Of a DNA stretch of 64,000 nt, positions 45,280 through 54,482 are shown in pieces. Position 1 is the first letter of the stretch. The number at the start of each line of letters is the position of its first letter. Origin of the DNA: Hansschlegelia quercus (GTDB lineage Bacteria > Pseudomonadota > Alphaproteobacteria > Rhizobiales > Methylopilaceae). The stretch spans positions 1 through 64,000 of the forward strand of contig NZ_SIUB01000009.1 of NCBI RefSeq assembly GCF_004310425.1, written 5' to 3'. Under the pieces are notes generated by a model. That model had not been told where the DNA came from and made no database searches. It was given only the letters and a program-made list of their open reading frames with translations. The translations under genes were made by a program, and so were the position numbers.

Positions 45280-45714
45280 CTACGAAGCCCCGGCCGGCGA
45301 CAACTGCGCCGCCGCGGCCGCCTCTCGCTTGATCCGTTCGACCATCGAGCGCAGGCCGTTGGAGCGCTGGGGGGTGAGGTGCTCGCGGAGCTTGATCCGG
45401 TCGAAGACCTCGCCGGCGTCTGTCGCGAGAACTTCGGTCGCGTGCTTGCCCGAATAAAGCGCGATGGTCACCGCGACGAGGCCCTTCACGAGATGGGCGT
45501 CGCTGTCGCCGCGGAAGGTGAGAACGGGGTCCGGGCCGGGGCCGGTGGTCGTCTGCAGCCAGACTTGGCTCGCGCAGCCCTGCACCTTATTGGCGTCGGA
45601 GCGGGCGTCGTCCGGCAGCGGCTCGAGCTCGCGGCCGAGCTCGATGAGGAAGCGGATCCGCTCCTCCCAGTCGTCGATATACTCGAAGCCGTCGATGATC
45701 TCGTCGATCGTCAC
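45280..45714 (-). CDS. sufE: SufE cysteine-desulfurase activator
   Basis: 144 residues, full SufE domain. The sulfur-accepting Cys is in KVQGCASQVWL. SufE takes sulfur from SufS and passes it on for iron-sulfur cluster assembly, needed here for the many clusters of formate dehydrogenase. Other conserved parts: DDWEERIRFLIELGRELEPLP and LREHLTPQRSNGL. Converges with the DUF6456 gene; a DUF5330 gene is upstream on the same strand. Confidence 0.96.
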   Translation of the reverse strand: MTIDEIIDGFEYIDDWEERIRFLIELGRELEPLPDDARSDANKVQGCASQVWLQTTTGPGPDPVLTFRGDSDAHLVKGLVAVTIALYSGKHATEVLATDAGEVFDRIKLREHLTPQRSNGLRSMVERIKREAAAAAQLSPAGAS

Positions 45715-45783
45715 GGAAGCTCTCCTCGCGGTCGATCACGAGGTAGGGCGCGGGCCGCTCCGCTGCAAAGGAAAACTGTTGGG

Positions 45784-46179
45784 TTAGGCCTGTGTGCGCG
45801 CCGCGCCGCGCCACGCCGGCTTGCGATCGGTGGGGTTCAGCGTGTCCCGGCCCGCCGGCGCCGCTGTCGCCGAGACCGGCTTCGCCCTGACCTCCGACGG
45901 TTTGGCGTCGGAGCCGAAGTAATCCTGCAGCATCGAAGCGCCGACGCTTGCCCGTTCGCCGACGATCTTCAGCGCCTGGCTACCGACCGTGCAGGCGTCC
46001 GGCTGCCGCTGGCAGAAGGAGCCGACGTCGGAAACGGTCGCGCCGGCGGCGGCGAGCGCCGACAGGGCGTCGAGCGAGGCGCGCTCGTCGGCGTTCGGGC
46101 CGTCCTTGGAGACGCCGCCGAGCGGAAGGAAGAGCAGCAGGAGAGAAATCCAGAACGCGGTACGCAACAGGAAGAACAT
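45784..46179 (-). CDS. DUF5330 protein
   Basis: 131 residues. An N-terminal membrane helix or signal anchor (MFFLLRTAFWISLLLLFLP) is followed by the DUF5330 core with a Cys pair in VGSFCQRQPDACTVG, probably a periplasmic disulfide, and a disordered Ala/Pro-rich tail. The family is found in Rhizobiales and is uncharacterised. 70 bases upstream of sufE on the same strand. Confidence 0.85.
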   Translation of the reverse strand: MFFLLRTAFWISLLLLFLPLGGVSKDGPNADERASLDALSALAAAGATVSDVGSFCQRQPDACTVGSQALKIVGERASVGASMLQDYFGSDAKPSEVRAKPVSATAAPAGRDTLNPTDRKPAWRGAARTQA

Positions 46180-46513
46180 CGGTCGACGCCCTTGAACAAG
46201 AAGCCCACGGCCCGCCGGTCGCGGACCCCACCTGACGAGACCCTAGCAGGCCTCCGCTAAATCGCGCTGAAGCCGGCTCGTTCAAGTTGTATGTTCAAAT
46301 TCACGTTCTCGAAAGGAAATGACAAGACTTCGTAAAGTTCTTTGGCAAGAACAGGACGAGCAATTCAGTTCCCTCCAGATGCATCGACGTGGCGCATTTT
46401 AGCGTTCGCTTAAGCCGGGACTGCGACTGTGCGTCATCGGCCGACGACCCCTTCAAGCAGGGCGCGCGGCCGGTGGACGGCCTGTCGCCGTCCAGGGCGT
46501 CGGAGTAAGCCGG
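46180..46513. other. divergent intergenic region
   Basis: 334 bases between the DUF5330 gene and the histidine kinase, AT-richer at 46285-46345. No gene is supported and no clear promoter pair stands out. Confidence 0.5.
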
Positions 46514-48268
46514 TTGCGTCAGTTCGCGAAAGTGGCTGCCATCGCAGAGCAGGTCGCGAGGCGCGGGGTCCATCCCGCAGCCGAAGCCGAACCGTTCGAA
46601 GCGCTGCGCCATCGCGCCTTCGCGGGTGGCCATCTGCTCGCCGGCGTCGCGCCCTTCGCGGCGCTGCCCGCGCTGCTTGCCTTCGGCGTCGCACCGTCCG
46701 GCGCAGGCTTCGCGCCGTTCCTGTGGGGCGCATGCGCGATCCTGACCGGCCTTGCGCTGCTGCGCTCGGGCGACCTGTTCCGCGCGACCGCGCTATCCGC
46801 TTTCGCCTTCTCCGCTCTGGTCGGCCTGATTGCGGCGGGCTCGGGCGGGCTGTCATCGCTCGCGCTGCTGCTTCTCGCGCTGCCGCTGATCGAGGCCGGC
46901 ATGTCCGGATCGCGCAGGGCTCTCGGCGCCGCAAGCGTCGCGATCCTGCTCACGCTTCTCGGCGTGGCGGGCGCGCAGATGGCGGGAATATCCGTCAAGG
47001 GCCCTGGTCTGCTCGGGATCGGGGTCGCTGCGGTCTACGCGCTGACGCTGAGCGGTCGCGCCTTCGCCCTCGTCTCGGGCGCGGCCGCCGAAGCCCGCCG
47101 CCTGCGCGCGTCGCTCAACCTCGTCTCCGGAGCTGCGAGCGACCTCGTCACCCGCCATACCGCCGACGGTTCGGCGACCTACGCCTCGACCGCGGCCCAG
47201 CGCCTGCTCGGCGCCTCCGCCCGCGAACTGATGGGCCACGGCCTGTTCGATCGCGTCCACATCGCCGACCGCCCGGCCTTCCTGCAGACGCTCGGCGCCG
47301 CCGGCGCCGGGGAGGGGCCCCGGCCGGCCGAGATCCGCCTGCGCGCCGGCGAGGACCAGACGCGCGCGCCGCGCTTCGTCTGGGTCGAGATGCGCGCGCG
47401 CCTCGTCGACCCGGCCGAGACCGCGGGCGAAACCGTGGTCGTCGCCTCCTTCCGCGACGTCAGCGAGAGTCGCGCCCAGGCCGAAGCGCTGATCGCCGCG
47501 CGCGACGAAGCCGACCGCGCCAACGTCGCCAAGACGCGCTTCCTCGCCAATATGAGCCACGAGCTCCGCACGCCGCTCAACGCCATCATCGGCTTCTCCG
47601 AGATCCTGTCGGACGACAATCTGCGCCAGCTCGGCCCCGAGCGCCGGGCGGATTACGCGGCGCTGATCCACAAGTCCGGCGCGCATCTGCTCGAGGTCGT
47701 GAACTCGATTCTCGACATGGCGAAGATCGAGAGCGGCGCGTTTTCGATCCTGCGGGAGCCCTGCGAGATCGAGCCCGTCGTCGCCCATTGCGTGAGCCTG
47801 ATGGCGCTGAAGGCCGAAGAGGCGGAGATCGCCGTCGGCGTGAAGATCGACCGGCCGCTGCCGGCGATCCGCGCCGATACGCGCGCGCTGACGCAGATCC
47901 TGCTGAACCTGCTGTCGAACGCCATCAAGTTCACGCCCAAGGGCGGCCGCATCGACGTCGCGGTGGAGCATCTCGAGGACCGGCTGGCGCTGATCGTGCG
48001 CGACACCGGCGTCGGGGTCGCGCCGGAGCATATCGCACGGCTCGGCGAGGCGTTCTTCCAGTGCGATTCGAGCTATAAGCGGGGGCATGAGGGCGCGGGT
48101 CTCGGTCTCTCCGTCGTCCGCGGGCTGGTGGCGCTCCATGGCGGCGAGCTCAAGGTCGAAAGCGCGCCCGGTTGCGGCGCCCGCTTCGCCGTCCTCCTTC
48201 CCGTCGAGGCGCAAGCCGCGCGCCCGACGCCGATCCACCGCGCCGACAGGGTGAGATTGCGTGCCTAA
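46514..48268 (+). CDS. PAS-containing membrane histidine kinase
   Basis: 584 residues (TTG start, uncertain). About six membrane helices (45-190), a PAS domain (about 205-325), HisKA with the phospho-acceptor His in FLANMSHELRTPLNAI, and a HATPase domain with NLLSNAIKFTPKGG, RDTGVGVA and GAGLGLSVVRGL. The H-box region resembles the PleC/DivJ group of alphaproteobacterial cell-cycle kinases. No response regulator is adjacent. Its end overlaps the next gene by 8 bases. Confidence 0.9.
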   Translation: MRQFAKVAAIAEQVARRGVHPAAEAEPFEALRHRAFAGGHLLAGVAPFAALPALLAFGVAPSGAGFAPFLWGACAILTGLALLRSGDLFRATALSAFAFSALVGLIAAGSGGLSSLALLLLALPLIEAGMSGSRRALGAASVAILLTLLGVAGAQMAGISVKGPGLLGIGVAAVYALTLSGRAFALVSGAAAEARRLRASLNLVSGAASDLVTRHTADGSATYASTAAQRLLGASARELMGHGLFDRVHIADRPAFLQTLGAAGAGEGPRPAEIRLRAGEDQTRAPRFVWVEMRARLVDPAETAGETVVVASFRDVSESRAQAEALIAARDEADRANVAKTRFLANMSHELRTPLNAIIGFSEILSDDNLRQLGPERRADYAALIHKSGAHLLEVVNSILDMAKIESGAFSILREPCEIEPVVAHCVSLMALKAEEAEIAVGVKIDRPLPAIRADTRALTQILLNLLSNAIKFTPKGGRIDVAVEHLEDRLALIVRDTGVGVAPEHIARLGEAFFQCDSSYKRGHEGAGLGLSVVRGLVALHGGELKVESAPGCGARFAVLLPVEAQAARPTPIHRADRVRLRA

Positions 48269-48965
48269 GCGAGCCCCCCGCTACGAGGATTTAGACGAGC
48301 CGGCCTCCGGCGCGCTCTCAGGCTTGCTCGCGCGCGCGCAGCGCAGGCCGGTCGACACGCTGGCCGTCGTGCTCGCGATGGCCTGTACGGGGATGGTGTT
48401 CGTCAACGCGCTCGCGCTTCAGTCCGGTCGCCATCCCGCGCCGCTATTCGGCGAGGCGGCGCCCGCCGCGACGCCGCACGCCGCTGCGCCCCAGCGAAAC
48501 GAACTCGTCGCGCAGGTTCAGCAGGCGCTGACGGATATCGGCTATTACGACGGCGCGGTCGACGGCCTGATGGGCGCGCGCACCGGCGCCGCGATCCGCG
48601 CGTTCGAGCAGGCCCAGAAGATGGAGCCGACCGGCGCGCCGAGCGACCGTCTGCTTGCGGCCGCCTTGGTCGCGCCGCCGCGCAGAGCCGCAAGCCTCGT
48701 GCCTGCGCCTGCGCCTGCACCGCTGCCGCAATCTGCGCCCGCCACCACCGGCTCGACCTCGATCTCCGCTCCGAAGCTGATGGCGGTGCAAAAGGCGCTC
48801 GCGAAGCTCGGCTACGGACCGGTGTCGGTCGACGGCAAGATGGGCGCCGGCACGCGCGCCGCGATCATCAACTTCGAGCGCGACCGCAACATGCCGGAAA
48901 CCGGCGAGCCGACGCCGCCGGTGCTCCGGGCGCTTCAGGCGACCACGGGCGCGCCGTTGCAGTGA
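48261..48965 (+). CDS. membrane-anchored peptidoglycan-binding protein
   Basis: 234 residues. One membrane helix (about 33-55; TLAVVLAMACTGMVFVNAL) and two PG_binding_1 domains, at about 80-130 (VQQALTDIGYYDGAVDGLMG) and 175-225 (VQKALAKLGYGPVSVDGKMG), separated by a Pro/Ala linker. It would tether to cell wall from the inner membrane. No catalytic domain. GTG start overlapping the kinase gene; the pair is conserved in many Rhizobiales as far as I recall. Confidence 0.88.
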   Translation: MPKRAPRYEDLDEPASGALSGLLARAQRRPVDTLAVVLAMACTGMVFVNALALQSGRHPAPLFGEAAPAATPHAAAPQRNELVAQVQQALTDIGYYDGAVDGLMGARTGAAIRAFEQAQKMEPTGAPSDRLLAAALVAPPRRAASLVPAPAPAPLPQSAPATTGSTSISAPKLMAVQKALAKLGYGPVSVDGKMGAGTRAAIINFERDRNMPETGEPTPPVLRALQATTGAPLQ

Positions 48966-48972
48966 GCGGCCG

Positions 48973-49302
48973 ATGCCCGCTCGGCTGACCTCGGATTTCT
49001 GGGTCTCGGCCTATGTGCGCCGCTGCCATCATGAGGGCGCCTTCGCGCTGATCCGCCGCCGCGGCGCAGCCGAGGCCGGCGCGATCCTGATCGTGGTCGA
49101 CCGGCTCGACGGCGCGAACGACCTCTACGCCCCCGCGCCTCAGACCGAGCTGGACGACACGCGCGGTCGCGTCTTCGAGCGGATCGCAGAGGCCGTCGAT
49201 GGGCTCACCGTCGAAGAGCGGATCGCACGCGAGCTGAAATTCGACTCCGACCTCTGGATCGTCGCGGTCGAGGACCGGCAGGGCAGGGCGTTTCTGGACT
49301 GA
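48973..49302 (+). CDS. DUF1491 protein
   Basis: 109 residues, full-length DUF1491: RLTSDFWVSAYVRRCHHEGAF (in two parts), RRRGAAEAGAILIVVDRLDG and FDSDLWIVAVEDRQGR. Small cytoplasmic alphaproteobacterial protein of unknown function. It starts 7 bases after the peptidoglycan-binding gene, so it is probably in one operon with the kinase. Confidence 0.92.
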   Translation: MPARLTSDFWVSAYVRRCHHEGAFALIRRRGAAEAGAILIVVDRLDGANDLYAPAPQTELDDTRGRVFERIAEAVDGLTVEERIARELKFDSDLWIVAVEDRQGRAFLD

Positions 49303-49309
49303 AGGCGGG

Positions 49310-50164
49310 TCACGCCGGCCGCGAAAGCCCGGCCACGACCGCGGCGGAAAGCGCGTTCACAGCTGCCGCCGCGGTCGGCGAGCCCGCACGCGCGAGCATC
49401 ACGATGCGTGACGGCGGCAAGTCCGGTAGGCCGAGAGCAGGGCCCTGATCGGGAGCGTCGCCGGAAGCCGCGCGGCCCATCGGCGCGACGCCAAGTCCCG
49501 CCTCGACGCCTGCGAGAAGCGCGGCGCAACTACCAGCCGTGAAGGCTTCCCGCCAGGGTGTGCGGCTTGCGTCGAGCGCGCGGATCGCGGCGGCTCGGAC
49601 GCCGCAGGGCGAAGCCAGCACCGCGAGCGGAACCGGCGCGCCGGCGGGCGGGACCCATCCGGGCGCCGCGCGCCAGCCGAGCGGGTCGGCGCCGAGCGTC
49701 TCTCCGTCGCCGCCCGCCGTCTCGCGCCGGACGATCGCGGCGTCGAGCTCACCGGCGTCGAACAGCGCCTCGACATCCTGCGACATGCCGGTCCGCGCCT
49801 CGAGCGTCGCGCCCGCCGGTAGGGCGGCGCGCAATCGCCGCAGCACGGCCGACGCGCCGAGGCCGATGGCATGATCGCTGAAGCCGACCGCCAATCGCAC
49901 CGTCGGCGCGTCGGAGAACCGGAGGGCGTCGTCGTGCGAGGCGAGCAGCGTCCGCGCGCGGTCGAGGAAGGCGACGCCATCGGCGGTCGCCCGAACGAAG
50001 CGGGGCGTGCGATCGAGCAGCCGTCTCCCAACGGTTCGCTCGAGCGCCTTGAGCCGCTGACTGACGACCGGCTGCACGGTTCCCGCCGCCTCGGCTGCGC
50101 GCGTCAGACTGCCGAATTCGACGGCGAGTACGAACATTCGAACGGACTGAAGATCGAGCATCAT
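49310..50164 (-). CDS. LysR-type regulator of the divergent tautomerase
   Basis: 284 residues. Winged helix-turn-helix at about 1-60 (SLTRAAEAAGTVQPVVSQRLKALE spans the recognition helix, in two parts) and an effector domain. Two adjacent ATGs (50164 and 50161) are possible starts. It is divergent from the tautomerase gene; the 90-base gap holds a perfect palindrome of the expected size, so it probably controls that gene and itself. The inducer is unknown. Confidence 0.9.
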   Translation of the reverse strand: MMLDLQSVRMFVLAVEFGSLTRAAEAAGTVQPVVSQRLKALERTVGRRLLDRTPRFVRATADGVAFLDRARTLLASHDDALRFSDAPTVRLAVGFSDHAIGLGASAVLRRLRAALPAGATLEARTGMSQDVEALFDAGELDAAIVRRETAGGDGETLGADPLGWRAAPGWVPPAGAPVPLAVLASPCGVRAAAIRALDASRTPWREAFTAGSCAALLAGVEAGLGVAPMGRAASGDAPDQGPALGLPDLPPSRIVMLARAGSPTAAAAVNALSAAVVAGLSRPA

Positions 50165-50171
50165 AATAATC

Positions 50172-50200
50172 CGATATGATGAAAAGACATCATCATATCG
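50172..50200. promoter_or_regulatory. LysR-type operator palindrome
   Basis: A perfect 10-base inverted repeat CGATATGATG / CATCATATCG with a 9-base spacer, centred between the divergent LysR and tautomerase genes, 8 bases from the LysR start. Confidence 0.7.
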
Positions 50201-50254
50201 TTCCGCGATCTCAGAAGATCCGTCAAGAAGAGGTCCTCAATAGGAGCGACCGCC

Positions 50255-50653
50255 ATGCCCATGATCATCGTACGCTATGTCACGCCCACAGCTTCTTCCG
50301 GCTTGAAGGACGCCATAGCGACGCTCGCCGCCGGTCTTGCCGCCGAACATCTCGGCAAGGATCCCGGCGTCACCGCCGTTCTGGTCGAGGAGGCTGCGGC
50401 CGAGAACTGGTTCATCGCGGGCCGGCGCCCGGCCGATGACGGGCTCGCGGCATTCTGGCTCGACATCAAGATCACCGCCGGCACGAACGTGAAGGCGGAG
50501 ACCGCGTCCTTCGTCGAGGCGGCGTTCGCAGGGATGGCCGACCTGCTCGGGCCCCTCCATGAGGAGAGCTACGTGTTGGTCCACGCCGTCGACGGCGACG
50601 CCTATGGCTATGGCGGCAGGACACAGAACGCGCGTTGGGCGGCGAGGGGGTGA
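50255..50653 (+). CDS. 4-oxalocrotonate tautomerase family protein
   Basis: 132 residues. After removal of Met1 the catalytic Pro would be N-terminal (MPMIIVRYVTP). The length is about twice that of classical 4-OT (62 residues); the body resembles the longer tautomerase_2-type members. The ATG follows TAGGAG. Natural substrate unknown; members act on keto-enol acids. Regulated, on context, by the divergent LysR protein. Confidence 0.82.
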   Translation: MPMIIVRYVTPTASSGLKDAIATLAAGLAAEHLGKDPGVTAVLVEEAAAENWFIAGRRPADDGLAAFWLDIKITAGTNVKAETASFVEAAFAGMADLLGPLHEESYVLVHAVDGDAYGYGGRTQNARWAARG

Positions 50654-50682
50654 CGGGCGGCGCGTCGGGCCCGCCGGCCCGC

Positions 50683-51465
50683 TTACTTCACCAGCTTCAG
50701 CAGGTGTCCGTGGATCGCCTCGTTGCCGGCGACGATTGAGCCGCCAGCGAGCATGCCGTCGCCGCCGCTCATGTCGGTGACGAAGCCGCCGGCTTCCTTG
50801 ACCAGCAGGATGCCGGCCGCGACGTCCCACGGCTTCAGGCTGCGCTCCCAGAAGCCGTCCATGCGGCCGGACGCCACCATCGCGAGGTCGAGAGAGGCTG
50901 CGCCGAAGCGGCGGATGCCGGCGACTTCGATCTGGACCCGCGAAAGCTCGTCGCGGAACCGGTCGTGGCCAGGCTTGCCGAGATGCGGCACGCCTGTCGC
51001 GATCACACTATCGGCAAGATCGCGGCGGGCGGCGACTCGAAGACGGCGATCGTTCATGAAAGCGCCGCCGCCGCGCTCGGCGGTGTAGAGCTCGTCCGTC
51101 GCAGGGTTGAAGACCACGCCGGCGACGAGCTGGCCCGCGCGCTCCAGCCCGATCGAGATCGCGAACACCGGGATGCCGTGCAGGAAGTTCGTGGTGCCGT
51201 CGAGCGGGTCGACGATGAAGCGGTGGTCGGGATCGGAGCCCTCGATCGCGCCGCTTTCCTCCATCAGAAAGCCGTAGCCCGGCCGGGCGCGCTGGAGTTC
51301 GGCGAGGATCACCTCCTCGGCCTTGCGATCGGCCGCCGAGACGAAGTCCCCGGGTCCCTTGGTCGAGACCTGCAAATGCTCGACTTCGCCGAAGTCGCGC
51401 CTCAACGCGCGGCCAGCCTTCATCGCCGCCTGGACCATGACTTGCAGAACGGGGGAACGGGCCAT
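50683..51465 (-). CDS. suhB: inositol-1-monophosphatase
   Basis: 260 residues. Metal-binding motifs EESG, DPLDGTTNF and WDVAAG are intact, with TKGPGDFVSAADRKAEE near the N-terminus. The family hydrolyses inositol phosphates; SuhB also influences transcription antitermination in E. coli. Converges with the tautomerase gene. Not in an operon with efp, which lies 335 bases upstream. Confidence 0.94.
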   Translation of the reverse strand: MARSPVLQVMVQAAMKAGRALRRDFGEVEHLQVSTKGPGDFVSAADRKAEEVILAELQRARPGYGFLMEESGAIEGSDPDHRFIVDPLDGTTNFLHGIPVFAISIGLERAGQLVAGVVFNPATDELYTAERGGGAFMNDRRLRVAARRDLADSVIATGVPHLGKPGHDRFRDELSRVQIEVAGIRRFGAASLDLAMVASGRMDGFWERSLKPWDVAAGILLVKEAGGFVTDMSGGDGMLAGGSIVAGNEAIHGHLLKLVK

Positions 51466-51540
51466 GGTCGGGTCTTCAGCTTTCGGAGGTTAGCGCAGGA
51501 CAGGCGGGACGCGAGTGCTTGGAGACGCGCCTTTGGCCCC

Positions 51541-51586
51541 CTCAGCATGAGGACCGTAGAGGGACCTCTGACCTCCTCATGCTGAG
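51541..51586. repeat. palindromic repeat, CTCAGCATGAGGA type
   Basis: A perfect 13-base inverted repeat CTCAGCATGAGGA / TCCTCATGCTGAG with a 20-base centre. It resembles the CCTCATGCTGAGGAG-type dispersed elements found between genes in Rhizobiales. Confidence 0.7.
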
Positions 51587-51667
51587 GAGCCTACGAAGCA
51601 GGCGTCCCGAAGCACGCACTACCGGTAAGAGCAGCAGAAGTCAGTAGGCGCTCTCGCCTGGCGTCTT

Positions 51668-51792
51668 CCCTTCTCCTCTTGCGGGAGAAGGTGGCCGGCG
51701 CAAAGCGCCGGTCGGATGAGGGGGCAGGCGTCCCATCCGGATGAGGCGCCGCCCGCAGCCGTCACCTGACCCTCTCCCGCAGGGAGAGAGGG
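51668..51792. repeat. composite Rhizobiales intergenic repeat
   Basis: Successive hairpins: CCTTCTCC / GGAGAAGG (51669-51691), CCGGCGC / GCGCCGG (51695-51711), and CTCTCCC / GGGAGAG (51772-51788). The order CCTTCTCC..GGAGAAGGTGGCC..GGTCGGATGAGGG is that of a widespread intergenic repeat family. Confidence 0.7.
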
Positions 51793-51799
51793 AAAAGTC

Positions 51800-52363
51800 T
51801 CAGTCCGCGCGGCGGAGATAGGTCACTTCGTTGGTGTCGACCACGATGCGCTCGCCGGTGCCGATGAAGGGCGGCACCATCACCCGCAGGCCATTCTCAA
51901 GCTTCGCCGGTTTATAGGAGGACGCCGCAGTCTGGCCCTTCACGACTGGGTCGGCCTCGACGATCTCGAGCGTGACCTGGTCGGGAAGCTTGACGCCGAT
52001 CGGCGTCTCCTCGTGCATTTCGAGCGTGACCGTCATGCCGTCCTGGAGGAAGGCCGCGCGCTCGCCGATGAAGTCGGTTGGGATGGTGATCTGCTCGTAC
52101 GAGTCGTTGTCCATGAACACCAGATTGTCGCCCTCGGCGTAGAGGAACTGGTGGTCCTTCTGCTCGAGGCGAACGCGCTCGACCGTCTCGTCGGCGCGAA
52201 AGCGCTCGTTGAGCTTGCGGCCGTCGATCAGGTTCTTCAGCTCGACCTGGTTGAACGCGCCGCCCTTGCCGGGCTTCACGGCGTTTGTCTTCACCGCGAC
52301 CCACAGGCCGTTCTGGTGCTGGATCACCATGCCGGGCGTGATCTGGTTGCCGTTGAGCTTCAT
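51800..52363 (-). CDS. efp: translation elongation factor P
   Basis: 187 residues with the three EF-P domains. Lys33 in KPGKGGAF is the site modified by lysylation in enzymes of the EpmA type. EF-P relieves ribosome stalling at polyproline. Also visible: [11 protein letters not shown] and the C-terminal [16 protein letters not shown]. No modification genes are adjacent. Confidence 0.97.
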   Translation of the reverse strand: MKLNGNQITPGMVIQHQNGLWVAVKTNAVKPGKGGAFNQVELKNLIDGRKLNERFRADETVERVRLEQKDHQFLYAEGDNLVFMDNDSYEQITIPTDFIGERAAFLQDGMTVTLEMHEETPIGVKLPDQVTLEIVEADPVVKGQTAASSYKPAKLENGLRVMVPPFIGTGERIVVDTNEVTYLRRAD

Positions 52364-52457
52364 GTGCAGCGTTCCGGAAAAGGGTGGCGTCAGCCGGAGC
52401 GACGCAAGGCCGCCCGTTTGCCCCCGCGCGGCCTTCCCGTCAAGGTTTTGCGCGCCG

Positions 52458-53594
52458 TCAGGGCTTGGGAGAGGCGGCGGCCGTCGAGAGCGCGACCGGG
52501 CCGAAGCCTTCGCCGAACTTGGCGGCGAGCCTGTCGGCGGCTGCGCGGTCCTCCGGCCTCATCGAGCCGACGAAGCCTTCGAGCCATGTGTCGTTCAGCC
52601 CCTGCGCCCGCGCGAGCCGGTGCCATGCCGCGGCGCGCGCGGGATCGCGCTCGACGCCGCGTCCGTTGGCGTAGAGACGCGCCAGACGGTTCTGGGCGAT
52701 GGCGTTGCCGCGCTCGGCCGCCCGGCGGAACAAGCTGGCGGCGGCGGCCTCATCCTTAGCGACGCCTTTGCCGTTGAACAGGGCGATCGCGTATTCGACC
52801 ATCGAGGGGATGTCGTCCTGTCCGGCCGCGCGGCCGAGCCACAGCGCGCTCTCGGTCAGGTCCCGCTCGACGCCGGTCCCGTCGCGCAGCATCACGGCGT
52901 AGGCGTATTGCGCCTCGGCCTGGCCGAGCTCGGCTGCGGCCTTCATGTCGCGCACGGCGGCAGCAGGGTCGCGCGGGACGCCAGCGCCCTGCAGCCGCAT
53001 CACCGCAAGGTTGTAAAGCGCCTCGGGCTCGTCGAGCTCGGCGGCCTGCGCAAACAGCTTCGCGGCCTCCGTCTCGCTCTTCTGCACGCCGTCGCCGCCG
53101 AGGCGCGCAAGCGCGAGCGCGACCATCGCCTTTCGGTCGCCATAGTCGACCGCGCGGGCGTACCAGCGCGCGGCCTCCTCCGGCGAGCGCGCGACGCCTG
53201 CGCCGGAGGCGTAGAGCTGGCCGAGCAGGGTCATCGCCTGCGGGGAGGGGGGCCGTTCCGCCGCGCGCCTCTTGGCCTCCTTGAAGGCCGCGACATAGAG
53301 GCCGCGCTGATAGGCGCCGTAAGCAAGGTCGGAATTCGGATCGCCGAGCCCCACATCGGCATGAGGAAGGAAGCCCTCCTCCTTCCGAACGGAGGAGCCG
53401 GGGGCCTGCGGGGCGGCCGACGCGGCCGGTGGCGGCAGCATCATGTAGCGCAGGCTCGGCACGGTGAGCTCGGGCTTCATGAGATCGCGGGCGATCGGCT
53501 CGGGCGCTGGCTTCGCGGCCGGCTTCTTCTGGGTCGCGGCCAGCGCCGGCGCCGCCGCGAGAAGGCCGGCGACGACAAGCGCCAAACGTCTCAC
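52458..53594 (-). CDS. secreted Sel1/TPR-like repeat protein
   Basis: 378 residues. Signal peptide (about 1-19, ending ALA), a Pro-rich linker, then about six Sel1 repeats from residue 120 to 340 (for example [40 protein letters not shown]). Likely a periplasmic scaffold, like exopolysaccharide or cell-envelope Sel1 proteins. Its start overlaps the ThiE-like gene stop by 4 bases, so they are co-transcribed. Confidence 0.9.
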   Translation of the reverse strand: MRRLALVVAGLLAAAPALAATQKKPAAKPAPEPIARDLMKPELTVPSLRYMMLPPPAASAAPQAPGSSVRKEEGFLPHADVGLGDPNSDLAYGAYQRGLYVAAFKEAKRRAAERPPSPQAMTLLGQLYASGAGVARSPEEAARWYARAVDYGDRKAMVALALARLGGDGVQKSETEAAKLFAQAAELDEPEALYNLAVMRLQGAGVPRDPAAAVRDMKAAAELGQAEAQYAYAVMLRDGTGVERDLTESALWLGRAAGQDDIPSMVEYAIALFNGKGVAKDEAAAASLFRRAAERGNAIAQNRLARLYANGRGVERDPARAAAWHRLARAQGLNDTWLEGFVGSMRPEDRAAADRLAAKFGEGFGPVALSTAAASPKP

Positions 53595-54244
53595 GGGGTC
53601 GGCGCCTTGACGAGGCTGAGCGTCGCGCCGACGCCCGCCATAGCGGTCGCCGGGCCGCCTTCATGGCGCCAGAGCGCTTCGCCGAGCGCCACGAATTCCG
53701 CATCGAGCGCCGCGAGCGGCGCGACGTCCTCGAGCGTCTGGGCGAAGGCGACGCAGGGCGTCTCGAAGATCGGCACCCACCACTCGACGCGCTCCAGCGT
53801 CGCGGGGAAGGGCGCGCCGCCGAAATCCTCGCCGAACAGAACGTAGTCGCAGCCGGCCTCGCCGGCGGACATCGCGCCGTCGCGCGATTGCGGGGCGCAG
53901 CCGACGATCTTCTCCGGCTGGAAGCGGGCGACGATCTCGGCGATGTCCTCGCCCGGCGTTGCGACGTGGACGCCATCGGCGCCGGAGCGGCCGACGATGT
54001 CCTCGATGTCTTCGCCGCAGAGCAAGGCGGCGGCGCCTTCGGCATGCACGATCTGCACCAGCGCCTTGGCGCGCGACAGCCGGGTGCGCTCGTCCGCGGG
54101 CGCAAGGCGGATGACGACCGCCGCGACATCTCCCGCGCTGACCGCGGCCTCGAGCATCGGCTCGAAGGTCTCGATGTCGGCGAGCTCGGGCGTGACCAGC
54201 ATCAGGCGGGTGACGGGGCGGGGAGGCGTCTTCGCGGCGGACAT
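53591..54244 (-). CDS. ThiE-like protein with altered active site
   Basis: 217 residues with the TIM-barrel outline of thiamine phosphate synthase: GADGVHVATPGEDI, VGCAPQSRDGAMSAGEAGCD and YVLFGEDFGGAPFP. Canonical ThiE motifs are changed: the NDR loop reads CGED, GVHLGQ reads GVHVAT, and the glycine-rich C-terminal phosphate site is not evident. It may bind but not make thiamine phosphate. The order fba-thiE-like-Sel1 recurs in Rhizobiales. The frame reaches 153 bases further upstream without coding character. Confidence 0.72.
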   Translation of the reverse strand: MSAAKTPPRPVTRLMLVTPELADIETFEPMLEAAVSAGDVAAVVIRLAPADERTRLSRAKALVQIVHAEGAAALLCGEDIEDIVGRSGADGVHVATPGEDIAEIVARFQPEKIVGCAPQSRDGAMSAGEAGCDYVLFGEDFGGAPFPATLERVEWWVPIFETPCVAFAQTLEDVAPLAALDAEFVALGEALWRHEGGPATAMAGVGATLSLVKAPTP

Positions 54245-54382
54245 GGAACTCTCAAGAGACAGTGCGGCGGAAGGAGGCTTGTCCGCGGTGATGGCGAAAG
54301 GAGGGCTGCTTGTCGAGGGCCGATCAAGCGCCGGCTCCGCGTCCGGCCTTGAGCCGGGACCCAGAACCGCTTCGATCCAAAG

Positions 54383-54409
54383 AAAAAGGCGCGGCATCCG
54401 CCGCGCCTT
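54383..54409 (-). terminator. intrinsic terminator after fba
   Basis: On the minus strand, a 10-base stem AAGGCGCGGC / GCCGCGCCTT with a 4-base loop, followed by TTTTTCTTT. Confidence 0.85.
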
Positions 54410-54482
54410 CCTCGAACGATTGTGCGTCTGGATCTCGGCTCTTCGACCGGTACGCGCGCGGCGTCAGGCGATCAACCGGATC

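Larger units (their letters stand above)
51466..51799. other. intergenic region filled with repeat elements
   Basis: 334 bases between suhB and efp, both on the minus strand. It has no gene but two kinds of palindromic repeat described separately; the suhB promoter must lie at its left end. Confidence 0.6.
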
